Below are positions 32,803 to 44,700 of a DNA stretch of 64,000 nt, piece by piece. Origin of the DNA: Karstenula rhodostoma CBS 690.94. Lineage: Eukaryota; Ascomycota; Dothideomycetes; Pleosporales; Didymosphaeriaceae. The notes beneath the pieces were generated by a model that saw only the letters and a program-made list of their open reading frames with translations, made no database searches and was not told where the DNA came from. Position numbers and translations under genes: made by a program. The DNA lies in the NCBI GenBank assembly GCA_010093485.1, contig MU001494.1, positions 1,705,937 to 1,769,936 of the forward strand. Direction: 5' to 3'. Within the stretch, counting starts at the first letter, position 1. Each line of letters starts with the position of its first letter.

Positions 32803-32870
32803 TTCAATTGTTGACTCTTCGCGCGCTTTTTCAAGCCGCGGCAAAACTCGATAAAGGAACTCGGTGGGAC
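32803..32870 (-). repeat. dispersed repeat family, copy B
   Basis: On the minus strand it shows CCACCGAGTTCCTTTATCGA, GTTTTGCCGCGGCTTG, then GCGCGAAGAGTCAACAATTG. It is nearly identical to copy A over the first 40 bases. Confidence 0.7.
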
Positions 32871-33063
32871 GTAATACATTTAAGAAAACAACATGCTACG
32901 ATTAGTGCGCAATAGGTATCGTGTTGGGTAGGGAAGGGTTACTTCAGGTCGCACCTGCTGGCGCTGCCGAACTCCTCTATGAGAGCTAACTGGTTATCTT
33001 TGTAATCCTGATGATCATCCTACTAGGTGATGTTGATTTTATACGTATACTAGTACCAGGGCG

Positions 33064-33098
33064 CGGCTTGCCCGCGCGCGCGAAGTATCAAGTTTGAC
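33064..33098 (+). repeat. dispersed repeat family, copy C (partial)
   Basis: Core GCGGCTTGCCCGCGCGCGCG followed by AAGTATCAAGTTTGA. It shares GCGCGAAGTATCAA with copy E at 58829. Confidence 0.5.
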
Positions 33099-33502
33099 TT
33101 GTACCAGAGACTGCGAGTTAATGCTATCAGGCTCTGTAGACATCGAAGCGCTAGAGAAGTTTTGCTCAGGTGCATGCTGGAACTAGCATAGGATGAGGAG
33201 GCTGTTAGGCTGGTAACCCGGGGGGCCGGCTCTGTAGAGGAGCGGCGCGTTGCTTGAAGTTTGGGTGACGATTGCGACGGCGCGTGTGAGAGTCATACCG
33301 AATGGTGACTAGTTAGTTATTCTGGGTAACGTCACGGAGAACGTATTCTTAATGAAATTGTCTATTGGTTCTGCATGTAAGATATGGAGAGAAGAGAGAA
33401 GCTTGGCCAAGCTATGAAAAACATAATGAGGGAACGAAATTAAGCACGCGCATCCGATGTCGGACGAGCGTTGGGAGGAATCTTTACCAACCGTGCTCCG
33501 TC

Positions 33503-35311
33503 TCACTCTTCTTGTTCTTGGTTCTTGTTCTTCTGTTCAGCTCCTTCACTCATGTTTTCTGGCTCCTCTTGTTGTTCTTCTTCGCCTCCTTCGTCTCCGT
33601 CAAGCGATAGCTCCGTGTCCACTTTCCCCAGTCTATCATAAGCATCCAACATTAATTCCACTCTTTGCAAGACCTTTTTGTCGTCGGTTTCGGACCCACA
33701 CTGTGGCTTCTCCACCTTTCTCCTGAAGATTCCAAAGAAATCCCACCGTTTAAATCTCGAAGTGGCAGTTGCATCGTCTTTGAATATGTTCACTTTCTCT
33801 TCTAGAATCTTGTTAAGCTTCTCCAAACGATCCTTGTGAACCTTCTTCATCCACTCGAACCATGCATCCTTCAGCCCAACCTTTGGGTACGGATAAGATA
33901 TCCCGGATGCTGGATCAATCCAAGGGTCCAGATGCGGTAACACCTTTGTCTCGAGATGTTCAAAAGCAGCGCCCACTCGCCTTACCTGGGCTCGCATAAC
34001 CTCCTGTACGTACGGATCGTTATGGTAGTTCACCAAGCTCATCAACGTGGTAAATTTGTAGATGGCCTTGCATTTCCCCCTATTTTCCGGCCATGTTTTC
34101 TCTTCCCCTCCTTCGAAGTACTGGTTGGCGTAGAGCGCCTCGAGAGTGTCGGAGTTAGCTTGTGTCTTTTTCAAATTGGTCGTACCTGGCTCATAATCCG
34201 GGACCGGTAGAATGTTTTCGTTGTCCCATACCTAGTGGCGTAAGGACCTGGCTTAGAAGTCCGGGAATGCGAACTTACATTGTTCTTCTTCACGTTGAAT
34301 TCTTTGCTCAGCACCACAAGCTCATATTCCCACGGAGTAGGGGGCTTGGACTTGGGCTTATCCTTGCCAGGCCACTGCATACCAATCCAATCGATTGGCC
34401 TGGGTTCCTTGATCGGGGTTTCCCCTTTCCTATCGTACCATTCGCTCCTGAACTTGCTGAATTTGAAATACTCCCATTCATAGTCAAAGTGCTCCCCTTT
34501 GTCAAGTACCTTCTGATAATCCTTTGCTTTCCGCACCGGTATACTCTCTTTTGGCATATTTTGTTTACTGTAGTATTTCCACATCAACGTGCAAAGACTA
34601 TCATGGCCATCTTTCTTATCTCTATCCTCTTGCAGGAATTTCAGGAGCAAGCTCCATTCGAGAACGTGTTCGGCGTCATAACATCTTTCTCCTCTCGTAG
34701 CGTCTACATCTTGACTCCATCGCCTTTCGTATCGTTTGAGCTGGTACCACTCTGCCTTGGTAGGGTCCGAAGGGTCTCCGATATCGTAAATCATTTTGTA
34801 GTCCTGAAAAAGTAAGTAGGTACAATCAAAAAAGGGTTCAGTGTTCAAATACCCTCTCCAGGTCTGATATCTTAGGCCATTTGGGAGAATTGAGTGGAAG
34901 ACCTTTGGAGGTGTCTATGTTGGGGACTTTGACACCGAGGCATATCCAGTTTTTCTTGGGGTTTCTCTTCTCCGGAGATCTTTGCACAACTTCGGGCCCG
35001 TCTTCTATCCCTTCGGGGTCTTCCGACTCACCATACCCTTCTTTACAGGGTAACTGGTCATCCGCAGTCCAACCTGAATAGGTCAGGCAATCATTTTTGA
35101 TTTCATCGCACTGATCGCTTCCTCGGCGCCTCAGGTGATAGACATCTTCGTTTCCATGTTTTGTGATGTTGATTACGTCCATATTACCTATTGCCAACGG
35201 ATCATGAAGAGCAAAGTCGAACTTCAAGTCACCACCGGTAGATGCTCGCACATTTTGCTTGTATATTGCAACGGAAAAGAATAACGTAGGGACGATCTTC
35301 ATTGTACGCAT
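33503..35311 (-). CDS. predicted secreted protein with acidic tail, family not recognised
   Basis: Exons 35311-34853, 34803-34279 and 34231-33503 give 570 residues; introns are 49 and 47 nt with good ends, all phase 0. The start MRTMKIVPTLFFSVAIYKQNVRA looks like a signal peptide (M4 at 35302 is an alternative start). Near residues 90-105 it has CDEIKNDCLTYSGWTADDQLPC. The second exon holds AEHVLEWSLLLKFL, which resembles a helix seen near the C-terminus of some fungal class V chitinases, but no GH18 catalytic motif (D-x-x-D-x-D-x-E) is present. The last ~40 residues are almost all Glu/Gln/Asp. It is secreted by inference, and its function is unknown. Confidence 0.55.
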
Positions 35312-36105
35312 CTTGTAGCGTAGTTGGAACTGAGATCCTCGGCACAAGAATATACTTTTCGATATAAATCTCTGCCGTCCAAATGCACTCAACTGTGGCC
35401 ACGTTTGATTTCAAATGAATTTGGTAGCTCAAGCGAACACCTCAGCAAGAAGTCGCAGTTCAAGACAAATGGCTACATGAACAGCTACGCCTTGAGAATC
35501 CGTGTCTGGGTTTGAAATCATCATCCTAGGCCAACAGAGAATGCTCACTACATGCACGGCGGCTTAGTCGGTATCTCATGCAATGGCAAACGCTGAAACT
35601 GTGCCCTAGAATCGGATAGCCGTGTTGGATCGCCCCTGTGAGAAAGTGGGATCTGAAGCTCCATTCGTTTCAGACGTATGTTCATCACGTAATTTATGTC
35701 GATCGCTTACGCTCTCCAAGACATATGTGGTATTAATATTGCACCGAGACCTCTTTTATGACTATGCCAAGGTTTTTGCCGCAAAATCAATGTAATCTCG
35801 GTCCCCGATTCCCGTCCAGACCTGCGTGGTGGCGGTCACAGCTGGACGTGGAGTGATTCGTGTCTTACAATCGAATCGAATCAAGGTGGAGGGCAAGATG
35901 GTACATGTAAATATTGTCTCTGCTCTTTTGCAACAGGAAAGTAGCTGTGAACTACAACAGACGAGGTGTTGGTCAGAAAAAGTCATTGATGGACGAGGTT
36001 TTGCTACTTCCCATAACGAAGCAGCGCATGCAGCAGAAATATCAGGACACCTAGTCTCATGAAGTGAATATGTTTGCTTGATCACGCAAAAATTCTTATA
36101 GGGCT
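35312..36105. other. intergenic, no gene seen
   Basis: Upstream of the acidic-tail gene and downstream of the small cysteine-rich gene. No supported open frame. Confidence 0.5.
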
Positions 36106-36516
36106 CTAAAAATCGCAAGTGGAGTTCCCCTCGCATAAATTCCAAACTGCCCAGCTTTTGTACTCCTTTGCCTTGTCCCAGACATCCATTTCGCTAGAAC
36201 ATCCTTCATCCATCGCAGCATTCTCGATTCGATTCTCCGGGAAGCAATCTTCCGTTGAGAAGAACACTAGGATTTCGAAAGCGTCATTTGGTCCGTCGGT
36301 AGAAGCAGAAATAGCTTGCTCTTTCAGCCCTCCACGGCCTTCAAGCTCGAGGTCCACCAGAACATCGCCTCGAACATGGCACCCATCTGTTTCAGTAGAA
36401 ACAGATCTTCGAAGATCGTTGAATCCATGGCAGCCTTCGGAATCCCATAGAGTGTATTGGAGGGCGGTCACCGACCCACATAGTGGAGCAAAGGTGAGGA
36501 TCCGAAAGCTATACAT
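36106..36516 (-). CDS. small secreted cysteine-rich protein
   Basis: A single-exon protein of 136 residues. The signal peptide is about MYSFRILTFAPLCGSVTA. The mature part has six cysteines (GCHGF, GCHVR, EDCFPE, GCSSE, NLCEGNSTCDF) and is acidic. I do not recognise a family. Size, cysteine content and secretion signal fit the broad class of fungal small secreted proteins, which includes effectors, but nothing here shows a role in host interaction. ATG 36516 has a TATA-like run just upstream. Confidence 0.55.
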   Translation of the reverse strand: MYSFRILTFAPLCGSVTALQYTLWDSEGCHGFNDLRRSVSTETDGCHVRGDVLVDLELEGRGGLKEQAISASTDGPNDAFEILVFFSTEDCFPENRIENAAMDEGCSSEMDVWDKAKEYKSWAVWNLCEGNSTCDF

Positions 36517-36542
36517 GCTGAAGGGAATATTGAGTAGACTTT

Positions 36543-36553
36543 TATATATATAT
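36543..36553 (-). promoter_or_regulatory. TATA-like run (TATATATATA)
   Basis: Lies about 27-37 bases before the ATG at 36516 on the minus strand. If used, the leader would be very short. Confidence 0.3.
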
Positions 36554-37274
36554 GAGAGCCCGTAACGTACCTATTGAGTTATTGTCTAACTCGTTGTATA
36601 GTTAGGAATGCCAGATTAATTTCTCGGTGGTTCGCGGTTGTAATCGGGAACGATTCTTTCCGAAGTCGACAAATAAAGAGGTAATGGAAATAGCGAAGCA
36701 ACTGCCAGAGGATCCAGCTGAGCTGCTATGAGTGATTACAAAGTAGCCGGCGAAGTACGTGAGATGTAGATGTGGCTTCTTCTCTACGGCGGGTTCAAGG
36801 CCCCAAGATGTGAGGGGGCACCCTCTACGCCGCATAAGCCGCACGCCGAAAGCTGGGCCCGAAACACCCGAAACATAAGTCCAACCACACGTAAGTGATA
36901 TCAGAAACAACCTCAGCGATATATGCACCCTTAGGAAGACCGAAGAAAGCTCGTGCCCAGATGTCAGGTCACGCACATGCATCAGAGCGGCGGTGGCTGC
37001 AGAGTTTGAGCGGCTTTCCTAATGATCTTACTTTCCAATTTTCTCGAAACGGGTGATGACTCGTGGAAACCTGTGATAGGTCTGAACAGGTCCTGTTGTA
37101 AATACGATATGCTTAGGACACATGTTCCCTCTCAAAGATGGACGGTGTCATTGATTTCGGAGATGCCCTGGTTGCATCTAGTTATTTAAGTACGAATATG
37201 CCGCGCGGGGGATGGTTACTAGTTTAACCCGTTTCCTCAGAGTCTTTCCCACAGCGCAAGAGATTTTCGCAGTC
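36554..37274. other. divergent intergenic region
   Basis: Promoter region shared by two secreted-protein genes. A TATTTAA at 37183-37189, about 90 bases before the ATG at 37275, may be a TATA box. No gene seen. Confidence 0.45.
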
Positions 37275-38977
37275 ATGGCGACACTACCCAGGCTAGCCTT
37301 GCTCGTGTTCATCTCTCCTGCTTCCCTTTACGCGATGCCTTCAAGTGACTACGGAAGCCTTGACAACGATGGCATATTGCCCTTGGGTGTATCACTCAAC
37401 CCGACAGCTGACAACATTGAGTTCAAAGGTGTATACAGTGGACGTAAAGTCCGCTACGTGGTCGAGAGAGCACCAGAAAAGCAGTGTTGCAGAAATAAGC
37501 CGCTATGCCTCAACATTCTTGGTGAAATATATGAGGAATGTAAATGCAAGAAATGCTCACCGGCACAAGTGCCCTCTTCAAGCGGCAAGTCATGCCAGGA
37601 CAACTGCGCTGATGGTACGTCGTCAAATTTCTCCCTTAATCCAAGTGATCACGCAGCTTATTTCATGCTTCAGGTCAGGAGATGAACGGCAAAGGCGGTT
37701 GTTGTCCGATTGGGATGAAACCGAACAGCAAGGGAAGTGGATGCGAATGTCCTGGGGGGAGAAAGGCGAAGCCCGGAGGAATCGGCTGCGAAGATCAAAT
37801 CGACAGTAGCCGCAAGGGTAACTGCCCCGATGGCCAAGTCCTTGATCCGAAAGAAGGCAACAAACCCGATGATCCACATCCGAAATGCCAAATCGATGAC
37901 GAAAAGGACTGCAAGAAGCCCAAGATACCAGCTACTCGTCCTGAAGGTTACGAGACAGACAGTTCCTATAAGGTCGATTGCGGAAATCCTCAAAGTGAAA
38001 ACAAACGACCGAGATGCAAGCCCGGAACGCATTATGGGTACACATGGGTTGACACAGATGGTGTGGCAATGGAAGAGTGTCGGAAGACCAAACAGTTCCA
38101 GGAAAGAAAGAGAACGAAAGTAAGGGAGCTCAACGCAAGGTTCAAAGAGAAGTGGTATAAGCAGAAACCACAACGGGATCAACAAAAAATGGACAGAGAT
38201 GAAAAAATGGACAAGCTGAAAGAGCAAAGAGACAAGCTTCAGAAAGATATGGAGGCGAGAGACAAGTTGAAAGAACAGAATGACAAGAAAAAGGCTCGGA
38301 TGGGCAAATGCTCCACCGTTACTGCACTGTTGATGGGCGTTGCTCAGAATTTCGCCCAGAAAAGAGATGAGGACCATCCCTACGACATGACATCAGACTT
38401 CTTTGATGAGAACTTTTTCACTTCCGATGACCGTCTCGCAGACTGGCCAAGCGATGTTGATATTGACACTGTAGCATGTGTCTCGGACGACTGTGTGGAT
38501 TCCGAAGCGTACATGAAGGAGTGGGAAGACATTGCGCAACGCCATGACCTGGAAAATTGGCCGACCTGCAGTCAAATCGGATCGAGAAGCTTACACGCAC
38601 GGTGTAAAAAACGGACAGTAATTGAACCGGTAGACGACACCCCATCGTTATCATCTGTTCCTTTCCCGTATGCAGACATGAGCGCAAAAGAATTAAGCGA
38701 AATTAAAGAACGGAATCCAGTCGCCATCTTCCAGATCGTCCTCGAGATCATCCTCTTTGGTTCTCGTTTGGGCATGTCACTCCTTGCCCGGACTGCGACG
38801 AGTGTTGCTAGATGGGCTCCGCGGCTGGCTAATATTGCCAAAAATCCAGATCGTCTGTTTAAGCTTGCTCCAAAGGGACAGGGGACACCAAAAGGGGTAG
38901 AAGGAATGAAGGAAGGCTTTCGGAGGATCGTTCAGAATCCAGCTTTCAAGAAGTGTCTGAAAGATGGGATGCCTTGA
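37275..38977 (+). CDS. secreted cysteine-rich protein with charged coiled coil
   Basis: Exons 37275-37614 and 37674-38977 (59-nt intron, GTACGT..TTCAG) give 547 residues. A signal peptide (MATLPRLALLVFISPASLYA) leads into a domain with paired cysteines (KQCCRNKPLC, YEECKCKKC, SCQDNC, GGCCPIGM, GSGCECPGG). A Pro/Asp-rich stretch follows. Then comes a 60-residue Lys/Glu/Asp/Arg heptad-like coil (about EKMDKLKEQRDKLQKDMEAR), then DDRLADWPSD and two Cys pairs. The C-terminal ~90 residues include a hydrophobic helix (VAIFQIVLEIILFGSRLGMS). I do not recognise a family. An upstream in-frame ATG at 37212 would add 21 residues before the signal peptide. Confidence 0.55.
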
Positions 38978-39408
38978 TCGTGGAACCTCCGCAATTACTA
39001 TCGTACCATTCTTTTCTGCGGTACAACGGGAAAGCGGCAGGCTCGCTGCGACTTTACTAGTAGGCTTGCTTGCTAAGTCTTGGGATTTCTAAAGTATAGC
39101 TTCGCTTTTCCACTAAGAATACGATATCTGTTTACCATACCCATTGTTCTGTCCATTCATTCTGCGCCTTTTCCAAAAGAAACCAAATGGTTCTCAGACT
39201 AGATAAGCCCAACAGGTCAAACCCGTTCCCGTAAAGGGGCTGCGCGTTGCTGAACGCTGGGTCGACAGCGACGACCTTGGATGCCCTTTTCAAGGGAAAC
39301 CGGTGCGAGTGATTATTCTTGTTAAAACCTAGTATAGCACATCACATTGGTTGGGCGAGACTGCGTTTATATTTTTCATCGTTGGCAATGTCTTAAGGAA
39401 ATCATGAA
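38978..39408. other. convergent intergenic region
   Basis: 3' flanks of the coiled-coil secreted gene (plus) and the F-box gene (minus). Nothing else seen. Confidence 0.45.
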
Positions 39409-41129
39409 TCAAAACTCTCCGCTGTAGACTGAGGACGCAAGGCGGCTGCGTCCCCCAGACCAAAATTTCTCTTCCAAAAAAACGATCTTTACATCCGGAC
39501 CGGCGGCTTTGGCCCACGCACTCTGCGCTTCTTCCCAAGGAATCCAACTTCCAGTCCTCCAATACAATCGGTTTTGATGGATGTATTTCGCATCGCATGC
39601 TACTTTTGGGTAACCGAGGTACTTAGGTTCAGCCTTAAGCGGGGACCGTGGTTCGCCACTCTTAAGCCACCACAACTCAAAATGCCTAGGAATATAAGGA
39701 TAGTAAACTCCGTCTCTATTGAGAGTGTATCTGTCCGCCAGATTCAATATGAACTTTCGTAGCTGAGGAAATCGAAGAACGGCACGGCTAGCAGTTTCAA
39801 GAAGTACCCCGAATGTGTCTTTATCTGGAAGTGTGCGGAACCGATCATGGCCGACAACACTCGTTCGGACCGGGCTATCTTCGAAGAGCCGAACATACCC
39901 GTCCGTGTCAGAATCAAATTCAGCGTCAGTCGGATCCTCATCAGAATCTTCAATGTCCTCGGAAAAGTGTTGCAGCTCTGGATCACTCTTGGCCTGCGTG
40001 AATGCTTCTTCGTCTCGTTGATAAAACCAGCGCCCGTCCGCAGTCTCTATGGCAAACTCTAATACCAACTCTTGAAGGGATGGAAATGGAGTGCCCTTGT
40101 ATTCTGTGATGTTGGTGAAGAGCTCAGGGCAAATAACAAGTTCACCAAGAAGATGTAGCTTCTTCAGAACCGGGAAGCGTGCAAGATGGCGGAGAACAAT
40201 GCTCCAGGTTTCCTCGCGCCAATTGCTCTGACCGATGAGTCTTTGCACGGAAATATCCTCGTTACACAATGGTGTATGTTCCACATCAAGAACGATTTCC
40301 GTTAAATGTTCGGTCGGTGGGAAGCACAATGATCGTTGAAGTTCTGTCTGGATTAGTTCAAGAACCAAGAAATAGAACCTAATCACACACCTCGCCTGTC
40401 GCTGAGCCTCCGAGTACGACCAAAGGTATACAGATCCCGTTCCTGCACAACGAGCTTATCTAACCTGGGTAGGTGTGACATCATGATTGGGATCCATGTG
40501 GGCCTCAATTCAGCAAGGAGATAGTGTCCAGTACATTCGAACCTTGAGATATCATCCAATATGGCGAGGGATGTCTCTGGAAGCAGCTCAAACTTCCCAG
40601 AATTCGTTTTGGCCTCTTGGATTTGAGCTGTTCTATGTTTTTTGCAGCGATTCATGTATACACCACCTAGATGGAGCTTCGGAGGCGAGGTGCGATACGC
40701 TTCATCTAGGACAAGGGAAAGCATAGACTTCCTTTGTGATCGATGTTCAAGATCAGAAAGAATATCGAACAATTGGACCACCGCCTTGGTAAATGTTTTA
40801 CTGTCGGCGTCTCGATCTGGAATGGCCTCTACTTCGCAGCATCCGTCCATGTTCGGAGGGTCCGGCAAAATGAAGTAAATCGATAGCTGCTTCAGGAGTT
40901 CTCGGCGTCGAATATTCGTTCCTGTGAACAGTTCCTTGAAATTGTGCAGCTCTGTGGTCTTCAACCTGTTGATCTTCCTGAAGGTGTAACGCTCGACTGA
41001 GTCCTGCCATCTCCTAGATATGACCGCATACGGCGCTAATGTGGCAATTGGATTTCGACTGTTCCTGGGATGATCTTTGAGGATACATTCTAGAATCATT
41101 GCATGGAGTTCAGGTGCTAGTCTCTCCAT
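39409..41129 (-). CDS. F-box-like protein, unknown target
   Basis: Exon 1 (41129-40391) and exon 2 (40343-39409) are joined by a 47-nt intron (GTGTGT, ACTAAT branch, acceptor ACAG), giving 557 residues. The N-terminus MERLAPELHAMILECILKDH...VISRRWQDSVERYTFRKI fits an F-box (LP-x-E-x-x-x-x-I...VSR-x-W). Later leucine-spaced segments (LPRLDKLVVQ, FPVLKKLHLLGE, FPSLQELVLEF, FPQLRKFILNL) and an acidic stretch (EDIEDSDEDPTDAEFDSDTD) are typical of fungal orphan F-box proteins. The role would be substrate choice for an SCF ubiquitin ligase; this is inference. It is a different family member from the 18-20 kb gene. Confidence 0.65.
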
Positions 41130-41732
41130 AATGGACCAACATGTGGGGATCCCGGGATCGTGGAAGACAATAGTGGCAGGTAAAGTAACCCGACGTTAAG
41201 TTTCTGTTGAGTGTGGCAAGTTGGAAGGTGACCAGCTAGGGAATAACTCCAGATTTGAATGTGGACGCAGGGGTGAAACCTCTGAGAGTTTGTGAGATCA
41301 GAACCTTGAAATGGCTGCGGCGCAGTCACCCAGCCTTGGCAATGACGTGTCCTGAGAGATGCATGAAACAATTATTTGGCCCCAAAACAGTCACTATAAA
41401 ACAATATCGCAGGCAACTAAAATAGCCCTTCCAATTATTGGCGGAGCAAGCTTCCGGTATCATTATCCTCATAATTCATCATTATCCCAACCTATGGAAA
41501 CCATTTTCGTAAGACATCAGATATCATGTCCTCACCCAATACGCCTTCATGTCTCATAACATCATTCCGATGCCCGATGCAATTTCCCGCTCGGCCAGTC
41601 ACATACTCGCGGCGTAGCCATATTAGAAGGTAGCTGTCAGCCTCGTCGAGCCTCGGTCTCCGACAATAGCCCATAGGATACCTGCCCCGCAAGACCTCCA
41701 AATCACTGGTCGCGATGCAATTTTCCATGCCC
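41130..41732. other. intergenic, 3' side of the RdRP gene
   Basis: A 93-codon open frame (41773-41492, minus) overlaps the end of the RdRP gene in another frame. I see no splice signal that would attach it convincingly. Confidence 0.4.
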
Positions 41733-44700
41733 TTAGTACCAATCCTCCGCTTCTGCCCGCTTGTTTGCCGCATTCAGCTCCCGGATCAAGCAACATGCCG
41801 ATATGATTTTGAAGCTTTGATACTCATCGGCCCAACGCCCGTGTGTGACCCTATTGCCATGTGTTCCTTTCCACTGGCTGACCTCCACGCATGCGATACT
41901 CATCATCAGAGCATCTATAGGATCCTCTGGGGCATTGCTGGCATCGTCTTGCTTGGTAGTAGTTGCTGTGGTACGCCTTCGAATGAGGTTCTCGATCCAT
42001 CGCGCTATACGGTCAAACTCGTCCTTGAGCTGCAGCGATTTGTCCCGTTGTCGACGTGTCTGTACACCGGAAATGCTGAAGATATTACCAGTGAATACTT
42101 CGAGTTCGGTGAGTGGCTGCGTTGGATGAGTTGAGTAGTCTTGTGTGACGCCGAATAAAGAATCCTCGTAACTATGGACACTGTAAGTGAAATTCTTGGT
42201 CAAAAAGATCGAACATTCGGCTTACTCGCTACGGATGCTGAAAGCCTCATCCTTCATCTTCCCCCAGCGAAAACCACCAAGTCTCGCTTCGCACTCGCGT
42301 GTCATTCGCTTCAAGAAATCTGTCCACACTGCTCCGTCGGTTTTGACGTCGCCTTTTATGTCTTTGTACCAGATGTTCCGTTCATCGATTGCATCAAATA
42401 GAAGGCCATTGATCTTTTCAGAATGATAGTAGAGATGCTGCGGTCCGAGATTGTCGTCTTCGTCTTTCTCTTCGTCTGCACGTGGGCGTGTAGGGACGTC
42501 GAACTCGATTTTAGTTCTATCCTTGATGTAGGTGAAACCGGCAGGAGCAAGACTATGGAACAGTTAGAAATGAGTACATTATCGAAGAAGATAAAAATAC
42601 AAGGATTCTTGGACAGAAGCACATACAAATGAGGTCGATATCTATTTGTCTTGATGTTTCTGAACGTATCCATGCTAACGGGTATTCCCGTTTTGGAGTA
42701 GTCCACACCTGTGGAATGCAATTCGGCGAGGGTTACACAATCTGAAGTAAGTTAATATGTGTACTACAGTGGGTGCATACAATGAGATACCTGGATCAGC
42801 TGTACCCTTGGGTCGTTGGTCCGCCAAGATCATGTGCCGATTCGCAATGAGACCAAGTTGATCTGTGGCCATGAACTGAATGAAGAAGTCGGTCATGTCT
42901 TTCTTCTCAACCTTACGACCAATGTTGAGAGGCACAACGCGGGGATATTGGGCTGGCAAGAATGTGCGCTGACATCCAGACACAGCGTCGATGTCCCATA
43001 TAACATTGTATACATCGCCATCCAAGTCCCCGCCACTCAAGCAGCTTGGTAGATCGCGTGCTCCTTTCTGTGAGAATACGATACAATTTCGTAAGGCTCT
43101 GAGCGGGTGAGACTCCGGAGGAATGATGTTGGTCGCCATCTGTATATCGCCTGGATGCAGTGCTGGTGATCTTGTAACCAGCATTGGACGATTGTCGAGA
43201 TCCAATGTATGACAGCCGATGAATGGTGCCTCGTCGAATGTAACAAAGATCTCACCTTCCTCCAAATATCCTGTCTCGTCCATGATCCCGAATAGCGTGG
43301 CACCTTGCTCAATTGGGATCCGCGCCTTGTATTTCATCAGGCGCAGCTCGCGAAGAACAGCTGTCTCCACAACAGAGCGCATGAACTGATCTCTCTTGTA
43401 GTCGATGCCAATAGACTCTAAGTATCTGATGAGTTGTGGAAAACCAAGACGATCGGCGATGTTTTGACGTTTGAGAAAGCCTGCAGTGTTGGAAATGTGT
43501 GCTGTTACAAATCGCAGTTTGTGCAGTGCCGCATCTTGTTGCTTCAGGAACCATGCCGCCGGTATCCCCATGTCTTCGAGGATTTTGATCATCTATTAGA
43601 ATTAGCGACTCGAGTAAAATGATTCGCCGACCAATCTTAGGCAAGCGTTCAAATTGCTGCTAGGTGTTGTATTGCAATATGAATAACGTACCTGTCGGTT
43701 CAGGACCAACGGGATAGGCTTGTTGGCAGCATCGCAAATCTCCAGGTTCTCTTTATCATTACTCTCGAATTTGACCATTGAATCTCGGACATTCATCGTG
43801 GTCCCTTCAAGGCGTTCGTCTAGTGCAAGCATTCCTTTGGCTCCACCCCATCGGATCTGATAACAGGTAGCGTTGCCCTTTTTCCGTGGAATCGAATCGC
43901 GAATAGCGTCGAGAGCCTCTTGAGAAATGGTCCCCACACCATCGCTAAACATGTGTTTTCCATCGCTTGTTGTGATGTCCGGTATCTTGTCATGCTGTAT
44001 GTCGTTGTAGGAGAGCGAAATCGCGAACGGGGTTTCGGAAAACGCTTGCCCAATTCGAGCCGCGCAGCGAGCCGGAGAGTAGATATCTTCAAACCTTCCA
44101 AGAGTCGGTATGACCGTGAAGTAAGTTTCCAGCCGCCCTTCACGAAAGAAGGGTGCCATGAACCAAGCCGAGTGGCTTCGCAGTGAAGAGTGAGAGTACC
44201 CCAGGAACCCATATACCCTGCCACAGATCGCAATTCCATTGTTCATGACCTGTCGAAACCTTTCATAGATATCTTCATTAGACACCTTGGAGTTGAACTG
44301 GAGGTCACTTCCATCTTCATCTGAGAATTGCACTCGAATGAAATACTCAGTATCGGTCGGAAATCGACGTAAGATGCGGTTCTTTGCTTCTGGATCTGGC
44401 CCGTGGAGGGTTATACCCGTAGGTGTGACGTTCACTTTGTGGACCATGGTGAGATTCTCTCGACCCCGTTCCTAAACGACTGTGAGCGGAAAACGCTTTC
44501 CAATGTAAAGAATGACATTCTTACGGTTATGAGATCCTTGTGAAAACCATTCTGTAGTTCTTGCTCGTCCTGTTCTAGGTATTCCCAGATCTCCTCGATA
44601 TCAAAAACTGAAGCGTTGATATCGATAGCCGGGAAGGGTATTTGAGAGATCAGCTTCCTAACAGCCTCAGCCGAAATAAGAGGTTTCTACACAGGTCTTG

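Larger units (their letters stand above)
32456..33502. other. intergenic with two dispersed repeat copies
   Basis: No gene seen. It carries copy B (32803-32870, minus) and copy C (33064-33098, plus) of the dispersed repeat. Confidence 0.5.

Noticed and set aside
41492..41773. Possible extra 3' exon of the RdRP gene
   Set aside because: A weak GTACTA donor and CGACCAG acceptor exist, but the frame adds no family-like sequence and the preceding exon ends in a clean stop.
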